DNA of 64,000 bases from positions 124,001-188,000 of the forward strand of contig BDSL01000102.1 of assembly GCA_003116995.1 (NCBI GenBank), written 5' to 3'. The notes under the pieces were generated by a model. That model had not been told where the DNA came from. It did not search any database and saw only the letters and a list, made by a program, of their open reading frames with translations. Each line of letters begins with the position of its first letter. Position 1 is the first letter of the stretch. This DNA comes from Yamagishiella unicocca. Its lineage: Eukaryota; Chlorophyta; Chlorophyceae; Chlamydomonadales; Volvocaceae. The translations under genes and the position numbers were made by a program. Shown here piece by piece: positions 61,230 to 64,000 of this stretch.

Positions 61230-61724
61230 GGAGGGATGGCAACCTAGATAGGCGGATTGGGGTAACGGGCCGCTCACGGTATATGGATGCCGAGAGCTTG
61301 GATTAAGATGCGGTGACACAGGATTAGGTTAGAGGCGTCATGGATTAGGATGCGGTTGGCCTCGGATTGGGTTGCAGTGGCCACGGATTGGGTTGCAGTG
61401 GCCACGGATTGGGTTGCAGTGGCCACGGATTGGGTTGCAGTGGCCACGGATTGGGTTGCAGTGGGCCCGGATTAGGTTGAAGTGGCCACGGATTAGGTTG
61501 CAGTGGCCACGGATTAGGTTGCGGCGAGCACGGATTAGGTTGCAGTGGCCACGGATTAGGCTGCAGTGGCCACGGATTAGGTTGCAGTGGCCACGGATTG
61601 GGTTGCAGTGGCCACGGATTAGGATGCGGTTCTTCGCGGATTAGGATTACGTTGTCGTGGATTAGACTTCCTGAACGGATTGTGAGCGGGGGGGGGTCGG
61701 ATTAGGAAGGGTTGCCATCCCTCC
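61230..61724. mobile_element. hAT-like MITE with internal minisatellite
   Basis: Terminal inverted repeats GGAGGGATGGCAACC and GGTTGCCATCCCTCC bound 495 bases. An 8-bp duplication GGTCATTA flanks it (61222-61229 and 61726-61733, one base offset on the right), as expected for hAT elements. No transposase is present. Confidence 0.75.
61368..61630 (+). repeat. 21-bp minisatellite within the MITE
   Basis: About 12 units of CCACGGATTGGGTTGCAGTGG, with GGATTAGG variants. Confidence 0.95.
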
Positions 61725-62033
61725 GGGTCATTACCCCACTGTCACTGCGTATTCTGTGTCTGAAGCATAAAGCACTACACCAAGGATCTTGTTCTTGTGC
61801 TTTGACTAATTAGTCAAAGCTGATAAGCTGCGAGCGCCCAGCACGCATAGCCCATTCGAAGTTCCGGTCATTATTGCCAGGATTCAGCGAGTGTCCTGCC
61901 GCATGCATGCAGGCTATCCTATCGTAATCATCGAAACAAATAAGCGTACAATGTCCGTCACTTCCAAATCCAACAAGTACAGTGCACTTTGGGTCCTTGC
62001 AACCATTACACAGTAACGATTCACTAATAATAA

Positions 62034-62606
62034 TTATTATTATTATTACATTACGCCGGCACTAGGCCTGGCATGTTGTTAAGGGGGCGGGGCGGTGAGG
62101 GCATCAGTACACCCTATACGCTCGCGCCACCAGTACCAATCCACCTCATATCGCTAAGGCCCACGCCACATTATCGCTGTGGAACACGACCAGTTAGTGC
62201 AACTCGCCGGAGGCTGGTGCTCCTGCCACATCCCTAACTCATATTTGTATCAATTTTTGAGATTCAAGCGCTCTCCGGAAACCGGTCTTCCGCCAGCTCC
62301 ATGTCCAGCATGTCGCCATGCTTGGTGTACTTGAGTGTACTTGATGATTGCATGGCGTACTTGAGTGTACTTGATGGTTGAGCCACCCGTAGGACGCACA
62401 CGCTCCCGTCTCTGGCCTAAGCCCCAGCACTTCATACTAGAGTTAGTCCTCCCTAACCACACCGATGGCTATTGGCTGCCCGCACCATCGGGATCGGCGA
62501 CAGGATTCGAACCTGCATCTCCTGTGCCGCACCTTGTGGGAATTGAACCTGGGATCTCCCAGGCCATAAGGATTGGATTTTTCGGGCTCTCCCAATTGAG
62601 ATACAC
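62034..62606 (-). mobile_element. SINE-like element, copy 2 (longest, tRNA-like head)
   Basis: 573 bases flanked by a perfect 17-bp duplication, CGATTCACTAATAATAA (62017-62033 and 62607-62623). Read on the minus strand it begins with a tRNA-like promoter: box A TATCTCAATTGGGAGAGC (62603-62586) and box B GGTTCAATTCC (62549-62539). A second box B, GGTTCGAATCC, follows about 40 bases later within a canonical T-arm. It ends in a (TAA)n tail. The composite tRNA head is that of SINEX-type elements reported in Chlamydomonas (from memory). Confidence 0.85.
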
Positions 62607-62616
62607 CGATTCACTA

Positions 62617-62717
62617 ATAATAACAATAAGGTTACACTGGCGCTAGGCCTTGCGTGTGTTAAGGGGGAGGGGCGGTGAGGGTGTCATCAGTACACCCTAT
62701 ACGCTCGCGCCACCGGG
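62617..62717 (-). mobile_element. SINE-like element, copy 3 (diverged fragment)
   Basis: About 100 bases match the 3' part of the other copies with several differences. No target-site duplication was recognised. Copy 2 is inserted beside its AT-rich tail. Confidence 0.65.
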
Positions 62718-62722
62718 TACAT

Positions 62723-62794
62723 CGGCCACTGTAACGCGGTCTCTCTCTCTCTACATACGGCCACTGTAACGCGGTCTCTCTCTCTCTCTACATA
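62723..62794 (+). repeat. Two 35-bp tandem units with CT tracts
   Basis: GGCCACTGTAACGCGGTCTC followed by (CT)n and ACATAC, repeated twice. Confidence 0.85.
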
Positions 62795-63014
62795 CACGTA
62801 AGACAACATAGCAGCACGACATTCAAAGCAGCCGAAGCAACCATTGCACATACCAAACATAAACAGACATCTGATGTATATATAGGGCACGCACGCCTCT
62901 ATCACGAACACGTTCGTGATCTTGTTTTATAGTAGACAGTACAGCATTCAAGGCGTACGACTCTCACGTACGATGTTACGGTGGTACGATGTCACGGTAG
63001 GTGGTACGATGTTA

Positions 63015-63317
63015 CTGTAACGAAGGTCGCGAAAAGGCCTCCTAGGATGCTGAGCGAGCGTACTTATTAGTACTTGTTAGGTCTGTTGTACAGCCTTATG
63101 TGCTTGCTGTGTAGCTTCGCTACATTTCCCCCCCTCTGAAGGGCGCACGTCCTCGGGCACCCACGCCTTCTGCGGACTCAGCTGAGTCCCCTTCAGAGGG
63201 GGGGGAATGTAGCGAAGCTACACAGCAAGCACATAAGGCTGTACAACAGACCTAACAAGTACTAATAAGTACGCTCGCTCAGCATCCTAGGAGGCCTTTT
63301 CGCGACCTTCGTTACAG
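63015..63317. mobile_element. Near-perfect 303-bp hairpin MITE
   Basis: Arms 63015-63142 and 63188-63317 are inverted copies differing by about one base. The ends are CTGTAACGAAGG and its complement, flanked by TTA on both sides (63012-63014 and 63318-63320), as in PIF/Harbinger-type insertions. The 45-base loop contains a smaller palindrome, GGACTCAGCTGAGTCC. Confidence 0.85.
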
Positions 63318-63412
63318 TTACGGTGGTAATGGCCAGTGTTACGTCCCGTGCTTTCGTACCGCATGCGTGCGTCCGTTCGAGCGCCATAGTTTACTATTAA
63401 GCAAGGCAATAA

Positions 63413-63854
63413 TAATTATTATTATTATTACATTACGCCGGCACTAGGCCTGGCATGTGTTAAGGGGGCGGGGCGGTGAGGGCATCAGTACACCCTATAC
63501 GCTCGCGCCACCAGTACCAATCCACCTCATATCGCTAAGGCCCACGCCACATACATTATCGCTGTGGAACACGACCAGTTAGTGCAACTCGCCGGAGGCT
63601 GGTGCTCCTGCCACATCCCTAACTCATATTTGTATAAATTACTGAGATTCAAGCGCTCTCCGGAAACCGGTCTTCCGCCAGCTCCATGTCCAGCATGCCG
63701 CCATGCTTGGTGTACTTGAGTGTACTTGATGGTTGAGCCGCCCATAGGACGCACACGCTCCCGTCTCTGGCCTAAGCCCCAACACTTCATACTAGAGTTA
63801 GTCCTCCCTAACCACACCGATGGCTATTGGCTGCCCGCACCATCGGGATCGGCG
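63413..63854 (-). mobile_element. SINE-like element, copy 4 (5'-truncated)
   Basis: 442 bases flanked by a perfect 12-bp duplication, GCAAGGCAATAA (63401-63412 and 63855-63866). It matches copy 2 but lacks the tRNA-like head, as expected from incomplete reverse transcription. Confidence 0.85.
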
Positions 63855-64000
63855 GCAAGGCAATAACATCCTGGCTGGATGGACACTATGGCGCACTACT
63901 ATGGAACGCTTTATGAATGTGTTATCCAGGCCGTATTTCATCGATACAAGACAACATTTTGTATGCAGCAGGGAATGAGGAATAGGTTAAGATCATTAAC

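Noticed and set aside
62535..62606. tRNA gene on the minus strand
   Set aside because: Box A and box B are present, but the acceptor and anticodon arms do not pair, and the segment is the head of a SINE-like element bounded by target-site duplications.

Overview
The window is nuclear DNA of a green alga, most likely a volvocine (Chlamydomonas/Volvox-type) species. Genes are split into many short GC-rich exons with GT-AG introns and GTG-type donors. Proteins carry long Ala, Gln, Ser/Pro and (SPP)n tracts. TGTAA, the usual chlorophyte polyadenylation signal, lies downstream of several genes. Two genes carry the VARL domain, a family known from volvocine algae. I rebuilt the gene models by eye from splice sites and phase continuity; no search was run.

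Layout. 1-3.7 kb: 3' part of an unrecognised ten-exon gene. 4.1-13.2 kb: two VARL (RegA-like, SAND-type) putative transcription factors in tandem on the + strand. 14.1-15.8 kb: two retroelement 3' ends in inverted orientation. 15.8-33.3 kb: a rearranged family of secreted Reeler-like genes. Gene A (-) encodes a short secreted protein. Gene B (+) looks like a chimera whose 5' part matches gene C and whose last exon matches gene A. Gene C (+, 20 exons) encodes a signal peptide, Reeler-like domain, proline-rich hinge, two DOMON domains and a cytochrome b561 core, the plan of animal FRRS1 ferric reductases. 36.0-44.7 kb (-): a SNF2-like protein with destroyed ATPase motifs and no second lobe, then an NCA2/DGS1-like mitochondrial membrane protein. 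44.9-46.3 kb (+): a small OPR/FASTK-like helical-repeat protein, divergent from NCA2. 48.5-50.7 kb (+): a low-complexity protein. 52.8-57.5 kb (-): a secretory-pathway GT90 (CAP10/POGLUT-like) glycosyltransferase.

57.5-64 kb is gene-poor and built of repeats: a 0.96-kb palindrome, four copies of a SINE-like element (three with clear target-site duplications), a hAT-like MITE with an internal 21-bp minisatellite, and a near-perfect 303-bp hairpin MITE flanked by TTA.

The most interesting parts are the A/B/C Reeler-DOMON-b561 cluster, where a tandem duplication plus an inverted duplication appears to have made a new chimeric gene, the tandem VARL pair, and the degenerate SNF2-like gene.
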